Origin: a virus
DNA length: 64,000 bases
IMG/VR virus record: IMGVR_UViG_3300042923_000281
Coordinates: 124,001 to 188,000 of that record
Reading direction: 5' to 3' (one strand)
The position numbers and the translations under genes are program-made. The notes under the pieces were generated by a model. It did no database searches, was not told the DNA's origin, and was given only the letters and a program-made list of their open reading frames with translations. Positions 55,171 to 64,000 of the stretch are shown piece after piece (within the stretch, counting starts at the first letter, position 1; every line of letters begins with the position of its first letter).

Positions 55171-55494
55171 TCACACCGCGGTGTAGAACTTCATGAACTT
55201 TGCCAGCGACAAGCTTTGGGTGTGCTTGTCTTCTTCCTTGTCCTTGAACAGGGCGACATCCTTGCGGACTTCGACCAGGAAGATCTTCGAGGTGACGCCA
55301 TTGCGCGTGGTCTTGTACCATGCGTTGTTGGCACCTTCGAACTTCAGCGGTTCAGGCTGTACTTGAGGTTTACGCTCAGGTTGAGCAATCTCACGCAAAG
55401 CCCCCAAGCTGCTCATGGTGTTACCGACCGGTTTCGGACGACGATCAACACTGGCAGATGGACGAGTATCTTTCCACGAGGTTCTTTGGTTCAT
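55171..55494 (-). CDS. Hypothetical protein
   Basis: A 107-residue basic protein starting MNQRTSWKDTRPSASVDRR. The first 50 residues are probably disordered (Pro, Ser, Arg, Gln); the C-terminal half is charged and helical (EVRKDVALFKDKEEDKHTQ). No motif. It is the last gene before a terminator. Confidence 0.75.
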   Translation of the reverse strand: MNQRTSWKDTRPSASVDRRPKPVGNTMSSLGALREIAQPERKPQVQPEPLKFEGANNAWYKTTRNGVTSKIFLVEVRKDVALFKDKEEDKHTQSLSLAKFMKFYTAV

Positions 55495-55505
55495 TACGGG
55501 TACCT

Positions 55506-56216
55506 TTAAGTAGTTTTCTCTGATGAGGAATGACGGAGGGGTGCTACGTGCTTCTTAAATACATTTTGACCAAAGTCAGGGTTGGATGTCACTGTGACTC
55601 GTTCCACCATGACGCTGATCTCTTCAACGTTGAGGGTTATGTCTGCTTGAAGTGCCAGACGGATTCGTTCGATGTCGTCGTCGCTGATAAAGGAATGTCG
55701 TTGATCTGGCAGGATGGACAACCGAAGGTGCCCGAGATACTCTCCTTGCATGTCCACGATGGCTGCGTGTGCAGTGAATGGCGCGTCTACGCCCTGCATC
55801 ACAGTCAAGCAGTGGTGTTGGTGGTTAAAGACCGTGAACGAGCCGGTCGTGTAACGTTTGACCAGCTTGTCCTCCCAATACGACTCAGGATTGATCCGGA
55901 ACCGGTACTCGTTCATCAGGCGTGCAGCAGGACGACCCCGGTCGCCAAAGTGCACGCTGATCTCTTTACCGACGTGTATCAACTGTTTCTCTGATAAGGA
56001 CTGGAGGAACTCTGGAAGAGCGTTCTCTGTATAGATGTCCTTACCCGACCGGTCGGTCTCCGCACAGAACAAGGCCATTTCTCGACTGAGGTCGATGTCA
56101 ACAATGGCCACGACTGTGAGGTGACGTTTATGTCCAGAGACAGCTTCGTCGAATGTTAAGGTGAGTATTTCTCCTGCCCTGACGAACAACCTCCCCAGCG
56201 TATGATTATCATGCAT
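55506..56216 (-). CDS. Hypothetical protein, first gene of an early-type unit
   Basis: A 236-residue protein starting MHDNHTLGRLFVRAGEILTL. Beta-rich with many His residues; it may be a two-domain beta protein. A TACATTAT box lies about 35 bases upstream (56251-56258) and CCTGAGG lies before the ATG. It probably begins a unit with 55171-55494. Confidence 0.78.
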   Translation of the reverse strand: MHDNHTLGRLFVRAGEILTLTFDEAVSGHKRHLTVVAIVDIDLSREMALFCAETDRSGKDIYTENALPEFLQSLSEKQLIHVGKEISVHFGDRGRPAARLMNEYRFRINPESYWEDKLVKRYTTGSFTVFNHQHHCLTVMQGVDAPFTAHAAIVDMQGEYLGHLRLSILPDQRHSFISDDDIERIRLALQADITLNVEEISVMVERVTVTSNPDFGQNVFKKHVAPLRHSSSEKTT

Positions 56217-56250
56217 AGCTGTGGACCTCAGGTTGAGTTACTTCGCTTGA

Positions 56251-56258
56251 ATAATGTA
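56251..56258 (-). promoter_or_regulatory. Candidate early promoter box TACATTAT
   Basis: Minus-strand GCACTACATTATTCAAG immediately after the last virion gene (stop at 56262), pointing into 55506-56216. It marks the border between the structural and accessory regions. Confidence 0.58.
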
Positions 56259-56261
56259 GTG

Positions 56262-57644
56262 CTACGATTGCGTTGAATCGCTTGCTTCATCCAAGTACTT
56301 TTTGTACGCCGGGTTCTGACGATCTACCATCACCACCACTTCCGTAGTGATCTGATGAATCTTCTGATGCATCCCGGTTCCGGAGACTGCCGAGTAAGCG
56401 TGAGCGTGAACCACGACCGCTTTGACAAACTCAGGGTTGCCGTCGACCAAGAAGCCCACTTCACATTGCAGTCCAGGACTGATGGCATCTGGGTTACTGT
56501 TCTCCCAGTTCATCGTCAGGAATGCTCCATTGCGCACAGCGATCTTGCTCGCTTCGTTGAATGCGTTGGATGTGCCTATGTCTCCGCTCACACGGGACAT
56601 GTTGTTGGCTTTTCGGCTGACTGCCTCGTACTCATTTGCGTTGTTGGTTCTTTTTGCCACGGCTTTGTTGCCACTGACTTCAAAGAATCCTTCCATCATC
56701 GCGTCGGTATTGGCAAACCGCGTGCCGTTACCTTCGTTCAACAACAGGATCTCAGACGGGTCCATCCGCTGCACACCACCGGTCACAAACACGGTCAAGT
56801 GCTTGTCAACAATCCGCCATGTCCGTTCCACCCCACGGTACTGCTGAGAGGGCGCTAGGATGAACAACGCCGTGTACTCGGCCTCGTCATAGCGGTTGAA
56901 GTTATAAGGCGGCCAGACGTGCCAGAAGCCCTTCTGGAGGTAACATCCGACACCAGCGGTGTAGATCCCACCGAACTCTGCCTGCAACTTGTCTGCCACG
57001 GATACCAGAGGTGTCCCATGTGGGATAATCGTGGTGCCACGCTTGTTCAAGTTGTTCGGCGGAATGCTGTTGATCCCCAAGATGGATTGCTCCACCTCAA
57101 GCTCCATGCCTTTGATCGATTGATCGAGCAAGGCGATCAGGACATCGAACGGCGTGCTGTCTCGAAACACCCCACCCACCAATTCAGAGCGGGTGAGGGA
57201 AAACGCTTCTTCTTGCAACTGCACCGTCACCGTCTTCATACCCGAGAGGTCTGCCGAATACTCGGTGGCCGTCTCGGGGCTGTCTGCCATGGTGGAGGTT
57301 TCACCCTCAGTTGGCAGGTAGACGTTGAAGGTCTGAACCACGATGGCGTCAGCGGTGCGTTCCCCTTGATTACCCACCCGAGATCGGGTCACGGTCATCT
57401 TGAGGTTCTCCTTGAACGGGAGGACGCGGTTCAGGTACTGGCCCCAAGGCAAGACGACTTTGATCAGGACTTCATCCGTGGCCGCATTGCGGTAATCACG
57501 GATGGTGTCGGTGCTGACCACCATCATCGCGGGGATTTCTTCTTTCTCCGTGACGAAGGTGCAATCGAAGCTGTAATAGGACTCTTGCCCATCACGTCTG
57601 ATCAGGTCGTACTCTGCCATGAGGGTCGACTGGGAGAATTCCAT
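56262..57644 (-). CDS. Virion structural protein
   Basis: A 460-residue protein starting MEFSQSTLMAEYDLIRRDG. Large, without membrane segments, with a beta-rich first third and a C-terminal region of mixed character (VVVHAHAYSAVSG...VVVMVDRQNP). Its size and place next to the head-protein genes suggest a virion component, perhaps baseplate or tail. I cannot assign an individual role. Confidence 0.7.
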   Translation of the reverse strand: MEFSQSTLMAEYDLIRRDGQESYYSFDCTFVTEKEEIPAMMVVSTDTIRDYRNAATDEVLIKVVLPWGQYLNRVLPFKENLKMTVTRSRVGNQGERTADAIVVQTFNVYLPTEGETSTMADSPETATEYSADLSGMKTVTVQLQEEAFSLTRSELVGGVFRDSTPFDVLIALLDQSIKGMELEVEQSILGINSIPPNNLNKRGTTIIPHGTPLVSVADKLQAEFGGIYTAGVGCYLQKGFWHVWPPYNFNRYDEAEYTALFILAPSQQYRGVERTWRIVDKHLTVFVTGGVQRMDPSEILLLNEGNGTRFANTDAMMEGFFEVSGNKAVAKRTNNANEYEAVSRKANNMSRVSGDIGTSNAFNEASKIAVRNGAFLTMNWENSNPDAISPGLQCEVGFLVDGNPEFVKAVVVHAHAYSAVSGTGMHQKIHQITTEVVVMVDRQNPAYKKYLDEASDSTQS

Positions 57645-57659
57645 GAGGACCCCTTACGG

Positions 57660-58256
57660 TTACTTGCGTGCCTGGTTACGTTCGGCCAGCAGTGCTTCGA
57701 TACGACCCATGATCGGGGCGGTCTCTTGAACTGTGGTGCCCACGCCAGTTGGGTTGAACAGTTCTTCTGCACCGGCAATGCCACCAAACAACGAGGACAT
57801 GCGCTTGAGGTGAGGAACGTCGTCGACCTTAGGCTTAAAGCCCATGACCTGTGCCTGAATGGTCTTGCAGTAGTCGGACATCAAGTACAACGACTGAAGG
57901 GGTGCATCCTTGACGTTCGGGTCATGGTTGACGTGGCGTTGCCAGAAGCCCAAGTGAGCCACCAAGACTTCGTAGATGGTCACCAAGTCCTCACGGTGTT
58001 GCATCAGGACGTCAGCACCCTTCTCGTACAGCTTGAGGATGTCAACAATGCTGCCACCGACGTTCACGTACTCGTTCATGGCATCGGCATCGCCTTTCTT
58101 CGACCCGGTGCTCAGATGACCGACCTTCTCGTTGTACTCCCGCGAGTAGCGGTAGTAGCCCGGGATGGCGTAGAGGTACGTGGCGTTGAAGATGTGCTTG
58201 CGGACCGAATCAATGTTGGTCAGGTCCAGACCCGGGAACATGGTCTTGTTGGTCAC
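57660..58256 (-). CDS. Probable virion protein, GTG start
   Basis: A 198-residue protein. GTG at 58256 has AAGGAG six bases upstream and overlaps the stop of 58253-59677 by four bases; an ATG five codons later is possible. It is helical (DVLMQHREDLVTIYEVLVAHLGFWQRH) with Tyr-rich segments. It lies inside the block of large virion genes, so a structural or assembly role is likely. Confidence 0.72.
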   Translation of the reverse strand: MTNKTMFPGLDLTNIDSVRKHIFNATYLYAIPGYYRYSREYNEKVGHLSTGSKKGDADAMNEYVNVGGSIVDILKLYEKGADVLMQHREDLVTIYEVLVAHLGFWQRHVNHDPNVKDAPLQSLYLMSDYCKTIQAQVMGFKPKVDDVPHLKRMSSLFGGIAGAEELFNPTGVGTTVQETAPIMGRIEALLAERNQARK

Positions 58257-59677
58257 TTGAATCTCCTTTTGAACACGCGCAGCAGCGTGAACAGAATAGG
58301 GAAGTAATAGAAGCGTTCCAGGTTGTCCCAATGGATGGCGTGTGTGCAGAGGTAGTCAAGCGTGGTGATGTCGATGGCATCGCCTTTCATGGCGGCCATG
58401 GTCAATGCTTCCAGCTTGCTCAACTTCGTGTCTGGCTTGTGCAGATAGAAGTCTTTACTCAGCACGTAATAGTTGTCGACCGTGACACGCTTGATCTGTG
58501 GGGTACGCTCTGGCGAGTTAACCTCATAGATTTCCAGCGTCGGGTCTACATTTAACGTATCCTTGAGCAGACGGTTCAGATCCCGGAACCGGGCAGCACC
58601 ACGCACCAGCCGTTCGAGGTCTGGATCACCGATGTACGGGCCATAACCGCTGTCTGCGTCAGTACGGGACATGTCAGGGTAGATGACGGCTTCAACACCC
58701 GAGTAGTACACGCTGTTCAACGTAGGACGACGGTTGAAGAACTGGTCCACGTCCACCACACCTGCCTCGTGAACACTCATGGCCAGCATGGCATGGTCCA
58801 TGGTCTCCAGACAGTTCCAGAACGTGAACTCGTACATCGTCTGGTCGCCCTGGACGTTGAACTCGGTCAGGCTGCGCATGGCCGGATGATCCTGAGTGGT
58901 CAGGATGGTCTTCAGGTAACGCACGAGGAACGGGTCGTAGGTGATCCGTGGACGTTGGGCTTCACGCTGGTTCGGCACCAGCAACGAGTTCAGGTTACGG
59001 GAGAAGTGATCGTGGAAGTACAAGGCGATCAGACGCTCGTAGTGTTCCTTGAGGCGGTTGACCAGTTCGGTCTGCCCCTCGGAGATCATTGGATCGTTGC
59101 CGGTGTCCAAGAACTCCTTGTGGAAGACCGTGGTCTCTTGGGCACTGAAGTTGTACAGCTTGTCATGCAGCTCTTGATCGACAGGGCTGATGAGGCTGTA
59201 CTCGATCTCGTGAACGGTCGAGGTGTAGTGCGTCAGTCGATTGGTCGACGTCACACCAAACATGCCTTCACGGCCATCGCCCATGTCACCCAGGAAGATG
59301 TCGCCTTCCTTCGGTGGAAGCACCCCGTAGACGTTTGCAGCGCCTTTGAGCGTCATGTCCTTGGTGTCGCCCACCTGAGACGGCGTCAACGGCTGCGTGA
59401 CCTTCAGTTCAAAGCCCTTGATGAGCTTGTACTGTTGGAAGATCGGGTGCGTGTCCCGTTCTTGCAAGCGGTTGTCATCGTCCCGACCACGGATCAACCA
59501 GAAGTAGTCGATGGTCCACGACTGGCCTGCAATGTAGCTGGTCAACTGGTCGAAGTGGGTTTCACTTGTGTCGACCGTATTACCGATGTAGGCCTTCGGT
59601 TGGACCTTGACAGGTTCATTGACCGGCTTGCCGACAACGGTGTCGATGTTAGGCATCGTTGGAACTGGCATCTTCAT
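58253..59677 (-). CDS. Virion structural protein
   Basis: A 474-residue protein starting MKMPVPTMPNIDTVVGKPVNE. Mostly helical and acidic with many Tyr and Phe residues, ending in a basic RVFKRRFK. The start lies about 30 bases inside the previous gene end. Part of the run of three large proteins and one small one upstream of the head genes; no motif. Confidence 0.7.
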   Translation of the reverse strand: MKMPVPTMPNIDTVVGKPVNEPVKVQPKAYIGNTVDTSETHFDQLTSYIAGQSWTIDYFWLIRGRDDDNRLQERDTHPIFQQYKLIKGFELKVTQPLTPSQVGDTKDMTLKGAANVYGVLPPKEGDIFLGDMGDGREGMFGVTSTNRLTHYTSTVHEIEYSLISPVDQELHDKLYNFSAQETTVFHKEFLDTGNDPMISEGQTELVNRLKEHYERLIALYFHDHFSRNLNSLLVPNQREAQRPRITYDPFLVRYLKTILTTQDHPAMRSLTEFNVQGDQTMYEFTFWNCLETMDHAMLAMSVHEAGVVDVDQFFNRRPTLNSVYYSGVEAVIYPDMSRTDADSGYGPYIGDPDLERLVRGAARFRDLNRLLKDTLNVDPTLEIYEVNSPERTPQIKRVTVDNYYVLSKDFYLHKPDTKLSKLEALTMAAMKGDAIDITTLDYLCTHAIHWDNLERFYYFPILFTLLRVFKRRFK

Positions 59678-61310
59678 TCACCCTGTTACGGTTACCAGCA
59701 ATGACCGTCAAGTACATCACGTACGGAATGTCAAGACGGAAGCCGAAGTTGTCATCATTGTCATACCAGCTTTCGCTAGGGTGACGGTTGTTATTGTTGC
59801 TGCCATCAGGCCCTGGACCGTTGTTCTCAGACCCGACACGCTGATCCTGCAAGAAGCCAAAGAAGCGCTTGATGTAGGAGATGCTGAGTTTGCCGTCTTC
59901 CGTCATGTGGTTCTGTTGAGCGTCCACGACGTCCAAACGGTTGACCACAGTCTGGAACAGGTGCAGGGTGTTGTACCCTTCCTCATGCATGCCCATCAGA
60001 GCCGCTTCGGTGTACTTGGCCAGCTCGGTGCAGAACGCCATACGCACGTGGTACGTTTGACGCAAGTCGGCTGGGGTCTTGCAGCGGATCTCGAACGCTT
60101 TGTCCGTGACGGTCACTTCCATGTCGCCATCGTCGATGAACTGATCACCGCGGAACAAACTGAAGTGAATCGGACTACGGCCCAACGTGGCCATCTTGTT
60201 GCCCTGACGCTGCATCCACGCGATGAACTCAGGCTTGAAGCCCACATCAAGGATATCCTTCTCCGAGAGCACCAGCGTCAAGTCAGCCGGTTCAATCACC
60301 GTCATCCAGTTGATGAACGAGGTGGTGTACGGCATGACGGACTTGGGAATCCACTCATCGAAGTCAGGGATCATGATCCCGCCGATTGGCTTCTTCGGAA
60401 TGCGAGCCAAGTAGTCGAAGTGATCCAGCGCAAAGCGGTAGTCGCTCTTGTAGCTGGGCAGCATCATCGGGTCTTCGGTCTTCGCCTTGATGACGAGGAA
60501 GTCAGGTTTGATGAGCTGGTTGTGCACGATCTGCGGGTAGTACACGTTCAGCTCTACAGGCTTCAGGTAACTGAACTTGTAGTTGAACTGCACGATGTAA
60601 CTTGGACCGTCTTCCTGCTTCTCTTCTTCCACAGGCAGGTCGAAGTCGAACCATCCTTGGATACCGATCTGGGTTTCACCGATGACCAACAGCGTAACGT
60701 TTTCATTACCGGCTTGGTTGGTCAGGACTTTGGCCCGCTTGGTGTAATAACGACGCAAGTATTCGCCAAGGTTCTCACCGTAACCGGCTACGTTCTCACG
60801 CAGCTCATGCATGTGGATCAACAGACCTGCACAGAAGTCTGGCACAGCAAAGAAGTACTCGGCTTGGTGCAAGTGCGATTGACGGTTGTCTGCCATGCGC
60901 ACTTTGATGTCGTCACGCCACACAGCCGCTTCCTGTTTGGACTTGGCACGGTAGGTGAAGTTCAGCTCCATCTCGGTGTTGCTGTAGATGGGTTTGATGT
61001 GCACGCCAATCTGAGGATCAGCAAAAATAGGTTGGGCATACGGGTGACGGACTTCGCTGTTGATCACCTCGGTGTCCACGTAAGTTTCACGCAGCGAGAC
61101 AATTACACGCCCGTCATGTTGCCAGCGGTTAATCAGTTTGGTGTCGCCCAGTTCAGTACCGGGCTGTGCGGCTACACCCGAATCGCCCCTGATCTCAATA
61201 CGAGTGTCGGGAATGCGGGAGATGCGCACGACGTTGTCAATCACCGACTTGGCCACACGGCGTGTGACGGTATCGTAAGTGTTCGGCAACGGGATAAGAA
61301 GGTTAGGCAT
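59649..61310 (-). CDS. Virion structural protein
   Basis: A 553-residue protein starting MPNLLIPLPNTYDTVTRRVAK. Mixed alpha/beta, with an Asn/Gly/Pro-rich segment (ENNGPGPDGSNNNNRHPSE) near residue 505 and an Asn/Asp-rich C-terminus. GGGGGAG is the ribosome binding site and lies within a GGGGGAGCCCCC palindrome just before the ATG, which may limit initiation. Role unassigned. Confidence 0.7.
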   Translation of the reverse strand: MPNLLIPLPNTYDTVTRRVAKSVIDNVVRISRIPDTRIEIRGDSGVAAQPGTELGDTKLINRWQHDGRVIVSLRETYVDTEVINSEVRHPYAQPIFADPQIGVHIKPIYSNTEMELNFTYRAKSKQEAAVWRDDIKVRMADNRQSHLHQAEYFFAVPDFCAGLLIHMHELRENVAGYGENLGEYLRRYYTKRAKVLTNQAGNENVTLLVIGETQIGIQGWFDFDLPVEEEKQEDGPSYIVQFNYKFSYLKPVELNVYYPQIVHNQLIKPDFLVIKAKTEDPMMLPSYKSDYRFALDHFDYLARIPKKPIGGIMIPDFDEWIPKSVMPYTTSFINWMTVIEPADLTLVLSEKDILDVGFKPEFIAWMQRQGNKMATLGRSPIHFSLFRGDQFIDDGDMEVTVTDKAFEIRCKTPADLRQTYHVRMAFCTELAKYTEAALMGMHEEGYNTLHLFQTVVNRLDVVDAQQNHMTEDGKLSISYIKRFFGFLQDQRVGSENNGPGPDGSNNNNRHPSESWYDNDDNFGFRLDIPYVMYLTVIAGNRNRVNEDASSNDA

Positions 61311-61363
61311 GGGGGCTCCCCCGGATGGATGATCTCTGACATAAAATCAGTCGATTCGGCATA

Positions 61364-61387
61364 GGAGGAGGACCGAAGTCCTCCTCC
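61364..61387 (-). terminator. Hairpin terminator followed by TATGCCG
   Basis: GGAGGAGGAC-TTCG-GTCCTCCTCC on the minus strand followed by TATGCCGAATC, after the stop of 61393-62817. It separates inner-head genes from the other virion genes. Confidence 0.8.
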
Positions 61388-61392
61388 GTTGA

Positions 61393-62817
61393 TCAGCGGT
61401 TGACAGCCACGTAAGCTTTCATCTGCTCTTCCAGCACGTACAGCAGGCCATCGGCGTAGCGGTACATTGGGGAGCGCAGGGTCAGCGTGTGGTAGTACGC
61501 CTTGTCGAGGAACATGAACATCGCGGTGCAACCCACGTCCAGAGCACGCCACAGCTCGTTGTTCATGTGCGGGAATTCCATCGACACGATCATGGTGTAC
61601 AGGCGGTTGTACACTTTGTTCGCTTGAGCCCAGGCACTGGCCAGTTCGTCGTAGTAGGTCATGTCGGTCAGACCGGCATCGTCCAGGATGGTGCCCACGG
61701 CGTCCAGCACAGTGTGGAGGACTGGCATGTCGTAGACAGTGCTTGGCACCGAACCCACTTGACGATACTTCACGAACGCTTGGTTCATGTCGACCAGACG
61801 CACCAGTTCCATGATCCATTCAGCATCACGGTAGTTGGTACGATACTGCTTGGACGGGTCCATGAAGGTCATACCGCCGACCACTTCACGTTCACGGATG
61901 TTCGCCGAAGCGAAGTACGTGTCGATTGGCAGTGGCTGAGTGACGGTCTTGAAGATCGCACGCATCTTCTCTTCAGCAGCGATTTCGTCACGGGCAACCA
62001 GCACGTCAGCAATCACATCGCCGATAGCATCGGAACGGGTGATGGCGTCTTTGTACAGGTTCTCGTTGGCGAACTTCATCAGGTCAGACGCTTCTTTGAT
62101 CGCGGCCGACATGGTGGTTTGTTCGAACGGCACGAAGGCCCCGTCACGGTACATAGCGAACAACGCTTTCGGGTTGTAACGCATTTGCTTGACCGGGATG
62201 CCGTAGTCTTCGCCAATGGACGACATGCGCTTCTGAACGGCTTCAGCACGCTCGAGCAACGACTGACGGTTCACGGACACACGACGCTGGTTGATCGCCA
62301 TGTTCTGGAACTTCTCGACGATCCACTTCTTGATCGACAGCAGGGCTTTCTTCACCCAGTCAACCAGACCTTCCATCGAGGCAGTGGTGATCACGTTGTC
62401 AGCAGACACCAATACCGGCGCTTCTTCACCAATCCCGTACTGGGAGTTGATGTTGCCGATGGCAGTGTTCGCTGCTACCAGAGCGGTGTCGTCAATGCTT
62501 TCCATCGAAGCGATGGTAGCCAGCATTTCCATGGACGCCATGGTACCGCCGACCATTTCCTTGATGTCGTTGATCGAGCCACGCAGTTCAGCGTGTTCCA
62601 TCTCGTTCTGCTCAAGGAAGTCACGGCAGGATTCAGACAGGAAGTCCGCGTCCTTGTAACGTTCGTCTTTCATGTGCTCAGTCACGTCAGCAGCGATCTG
62701 CTCGGAGGTGATGAGGGACAGGCCTTCGACAGGACCTTGGTCATCGGTGTTGGTGGCGACTGGTTGAGTCACACCCGACAACGAATTGGCGAGCAGGGAT
62801 TCCAAACTGGCTTTCAT
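61393..62817 (-). CDS. Inner-head (inner body) protein with propeptide
   Basis: A 474-residue protein starting MKASLESLLANSLSGV. The N-terminal 149 residues are acidic and contain three S-M-E sites (95-97, 104-106, 147-149), the S-x-E type cut by the phiKZ-group head maturation protease. After the last, GLVDWVKKALLSIKKWIVEKF is a basic amphipathic helix, then a mostly helical domain. The same layout is in the next gene. Such proteins are packaged in the head of phiKZ-like phages. AAGGAAC precedes the ATG. Confidence 0.72.
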   Translation of the reverse strand: MKASLESLLANSLSGVTQPVATNTDDQGPVEGLSLITSEQIAADVTEHMKDERYKDADFLSESCRDFLEQNEMEHAELRGSINDIKEMVGGTMASMEMLATIASMESIDDTALVAANTAIGNINSQYGIGEEAPVLVSADNVITTASMEGLVDWVKKALLSIKKWIVEKFQNMAINQRRVSVNRQSLLERAEAVQKRMSSIGEDYGIPVKQMRYNPKALFAMYRDGAFVPFEQTTMSAAIKEASDLMKFANENLYKDAITRSDAIGDVIADVLVARDEIAAEEKMRAIFKTVTQPLPIDTYFASANIREREVVGGMTFMDPSKQYRTNYRDAEWIMELVRLVDMNQAFVKYRQVGSVPSTVYDMPVLHTVLDAVGTILDDAGLTDMTYYDELASAWAQANKVYNRLYTMIVSMEFPHMNNELWRALDVGCTAMFMFLDKAYYHTLTLRSPMYRYADGLLYVLEEQMKAYVAVNR

Positions 62818-62826
62818 GTCAGTTCC

Positions 62827-64000
62827 TTATTGAGCAGCGAGAGACTTGCGACCGTAGGTCAGCAGGTTGCGGGAAACAGTCAACAGGTTGGTGGTCATCT
62901 GATCCACCGGGCCAATGGCCCACCCTGCGTAGTTGCGTACAAAACGAAGCACGCTTTCATCAGCCCCAGTGCCGTCCGAAGAGGCCGTGGCTTGGAAGCG
63001 TTCACCGGCACGCAAGACATTCTTGATCTGAGCTTCGACTTTGTTGAAACCAATCGAGCGCTCTTGAGCATCAATCACGTCCAGGATCTCGACCACGCGC
63101 TTGGCAATGATCTCGACCTGCATCCCACTGGCTGCTTTCACAGACCCGGAGATGATGCTGGCGGAGTTGACACTGGTCAGGGCAAACTTCACCCCAGTGG
63201 TTCGCACAGCTTGTGCAAAGCCCAGAGGGTTAGCGGCAGCAAGGCCGCGTTGCTCAGGTTCCAGCGTCAGGAAGAACAGCGACCACCCACCGATGATCGG
63301 AGGAGCAGTCAGGGTCAGGCGACGACCAAAGCGAGGGTCACGGTACACCATGGCCTTCATCTTCGACGCAATCTGATCCACAGGCATGGTGGAGAACAGG
63401 TTGGACACCTCGTTCAACTTGGAGGTACCTGCGTTACCATCAGTGAGCATGCGTTCAAACTGCTTACCGATTTCCAACATGCCAGGACCGTACGCGTCAG
63501 TGAAGATCTTGTACTGGTCCAGCGCTGCACTGACCGACCGGATGATGGCATCTGGATCAGACAATACGTTGCTACCGGCGATCAAGGACTTGATCTCAAG
63601 ACCTAGGTCGATGTTCGGTTTACGCACGGTGCCGTAACGGCGCACAGCAGCTTGTTTGGCGAGGTGTTGAGCCGAGATGCGCAGACGGCCACGGTACGTG
63701 GAGATCTTGCCCCAGAAGCCTTTGAGGGACTTCAGGAGAGACAGGATCGCACCAACCAACCGCTTCCACAGTTCCTTGAGGCGATCCTTCAAAGATTCCG
63801 TGGAGACAGTACCGTTCTCGTGACCTTCCAGCTCAGGGATGATGTCAGCGACTGTCAGTCCGATGTTACCGATGAGGTTTTCGAAGCTGACAGTAATGGA
63901 GGCCTTGTGGCCCGGAGTAACAACTTCATGGCTGCCCAGATGGTTGATCAGGGCTTCCAGTGAGTCGGTGGCATTGAGCAGTGATTCGAGTTGGGCTTTC
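62827..64000 (-). CDS. Inner-head protein paralogue, start codon cut by edge
   Basis: The frame is open from 62827 to the right edge, and base 64000 on the minus strand is G followed by AAA GCC CAA CTC GAA TCA CTG CTC. This is most likely the end of ATG, giving M-K-A-Q-L-E-S-L-L, which matches M-K-A-S-L-E-S-L-L of 61393-62817. It would be about 391 residues. An S-T-E site near residue 69 is followed by SLKDRLKELWKRLVGAILSLLKSL, a basic amphipathic helix as in the paralogue. Head location is inferred. Confidence 0.72.
   Translation of the reverse strand, partial: KAQLESLLNATDSLEALINHLGSHEVVTPGHKASITVSFENLIGNIGLTVADIIPELEGHENGTVSTESLKDRLKELWKRLVGAILSLLKSLKGFWGKISTYRGRLRISAQHLAKQAAVRRYGTVRKPNIDLGLEIKSLIAGSNVLSDPDAIIRSVSAALDQYKIFTDAYGPGMLEIGKQFERMLTDGNAGTSKLNEVSNLFSTMPVDQIASKMKAMVYRDPRFGRRLTLTAPPIIGGWSLFFLTLEPEQRGLAAANPLGFAQAVRTTGVKFALTSVNSASIISGSVKAASGMQVEIIAKRVVEILDVIDAQERSIGFNKVEAQIKNVLRAGERFQATASSDGTGADESVLRFVRNYAGWAIGPVDQMTTNLLTVSRNLLTYGRKSLAAQ

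Noticed and set aside
56919-61364. Long plus-strand frames antisense to virion genes
   Set aside because: The minus-strand frames have proper ribosome binding sites, operon overlaps and normal protein composition; the antisense frames do not.
61489-63606. Plus-strand open frame of 705 codons antisense to the inner-head genes
   Set aside because: The minus strand has two proteins with matching N-termini, shared protease sites and ribosome binding sites. The antisense frame is a shadow from codon bias, rich in His, Val and Gln and without a recognisable domain.
1-64000. CRISPR arrays, insertion sequences or integrase/attachment sites
   Set aside because: No regularly spaced direct repeats, transposase or integrase motifs, or target duplications were seen.

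Overview
This 64-kb window looks like part of the genome of a large (jumbo) tailed bacteriophage. The best fit is a relative of the phiKZ group, with Pseudomonas as a plausible but unproven host. The grounds are: dense, head-to-tail, often overlapping small genes of unknown function; two paralogous inner-head proteins with S-x-E protease sites at the right edge; an array of paralogous fibre proteins; a phage-borne NAD-dependent DNA ligase, DHFR, thymidylate synthase and thymidylate kinase; and a recurrent TACATTAY box upstream of minus-strand operons that resembles the AT-rich phiKZ early promoter (TATATTAC, from memory). There are no rRNA genes, and I see no tRNA, CRISPR array or insertion sequence.

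Layout. (1) 1-9271, minus strand: a partial gene cut by the left edge, a fibre-like protein, a secreted protein, DHFR, NAD-dependent DNA ligase, a degenerate GIY-YIG protein and several unknowns. (2) 9272-9688: the only gene-free stretch over 300 bases. It holds a candidate early promoter and two strong hairpins, and may encode a short RNA. (3) 9689-21354, plus strand: a late-type operon of thirteen structural genes. Most are paralogues built from the same A, B and C modules; others carry discoidin-like and fibrinogen-like domains. They are probably tail fibre or receptor-binding proteins. (4) 21407-26225, minus strand: two small fibre-like proteins, a DUF1353 protein, an 850-residue virion protein and a repeat-type tail fibre. 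(5) 26341-56216, minus strand: about 60 small accessory genes behind several candidate early promoters. Recognisable products are an HD hydrolase, a Tat-signal protein, a possible 2OG-Fe(II) dioxygenase, a Band-7/SPFH lipoprotein, an unusually long thymidylate synthase, an SspB-like ClpXP adaptor, thymidylate kinase, a SLOG/DprA-like protein and a macro-domain protein. (6) 56262-64000, minus strand: large virion proteins ending in the two inner-head proteins; the second runs off the right edge.

How the parts may work together. DHFR, ThyA, Tmk and the ligase support phage DNA synthesis. SspB-like, macro-domain and SLOG proteins are candidates for manipulating host proteolysis and nucleotide or ADP-ribose signalling. 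Lipoproteins, exported proteins and small membrane proteins may act at the cell envelope. Transcription units are bounded by hairpins that are mostly followed by TTAT, often TTATGCCG, on the transcribed strand. All assignments come from reading sequence motifs by eye; no database search was run.
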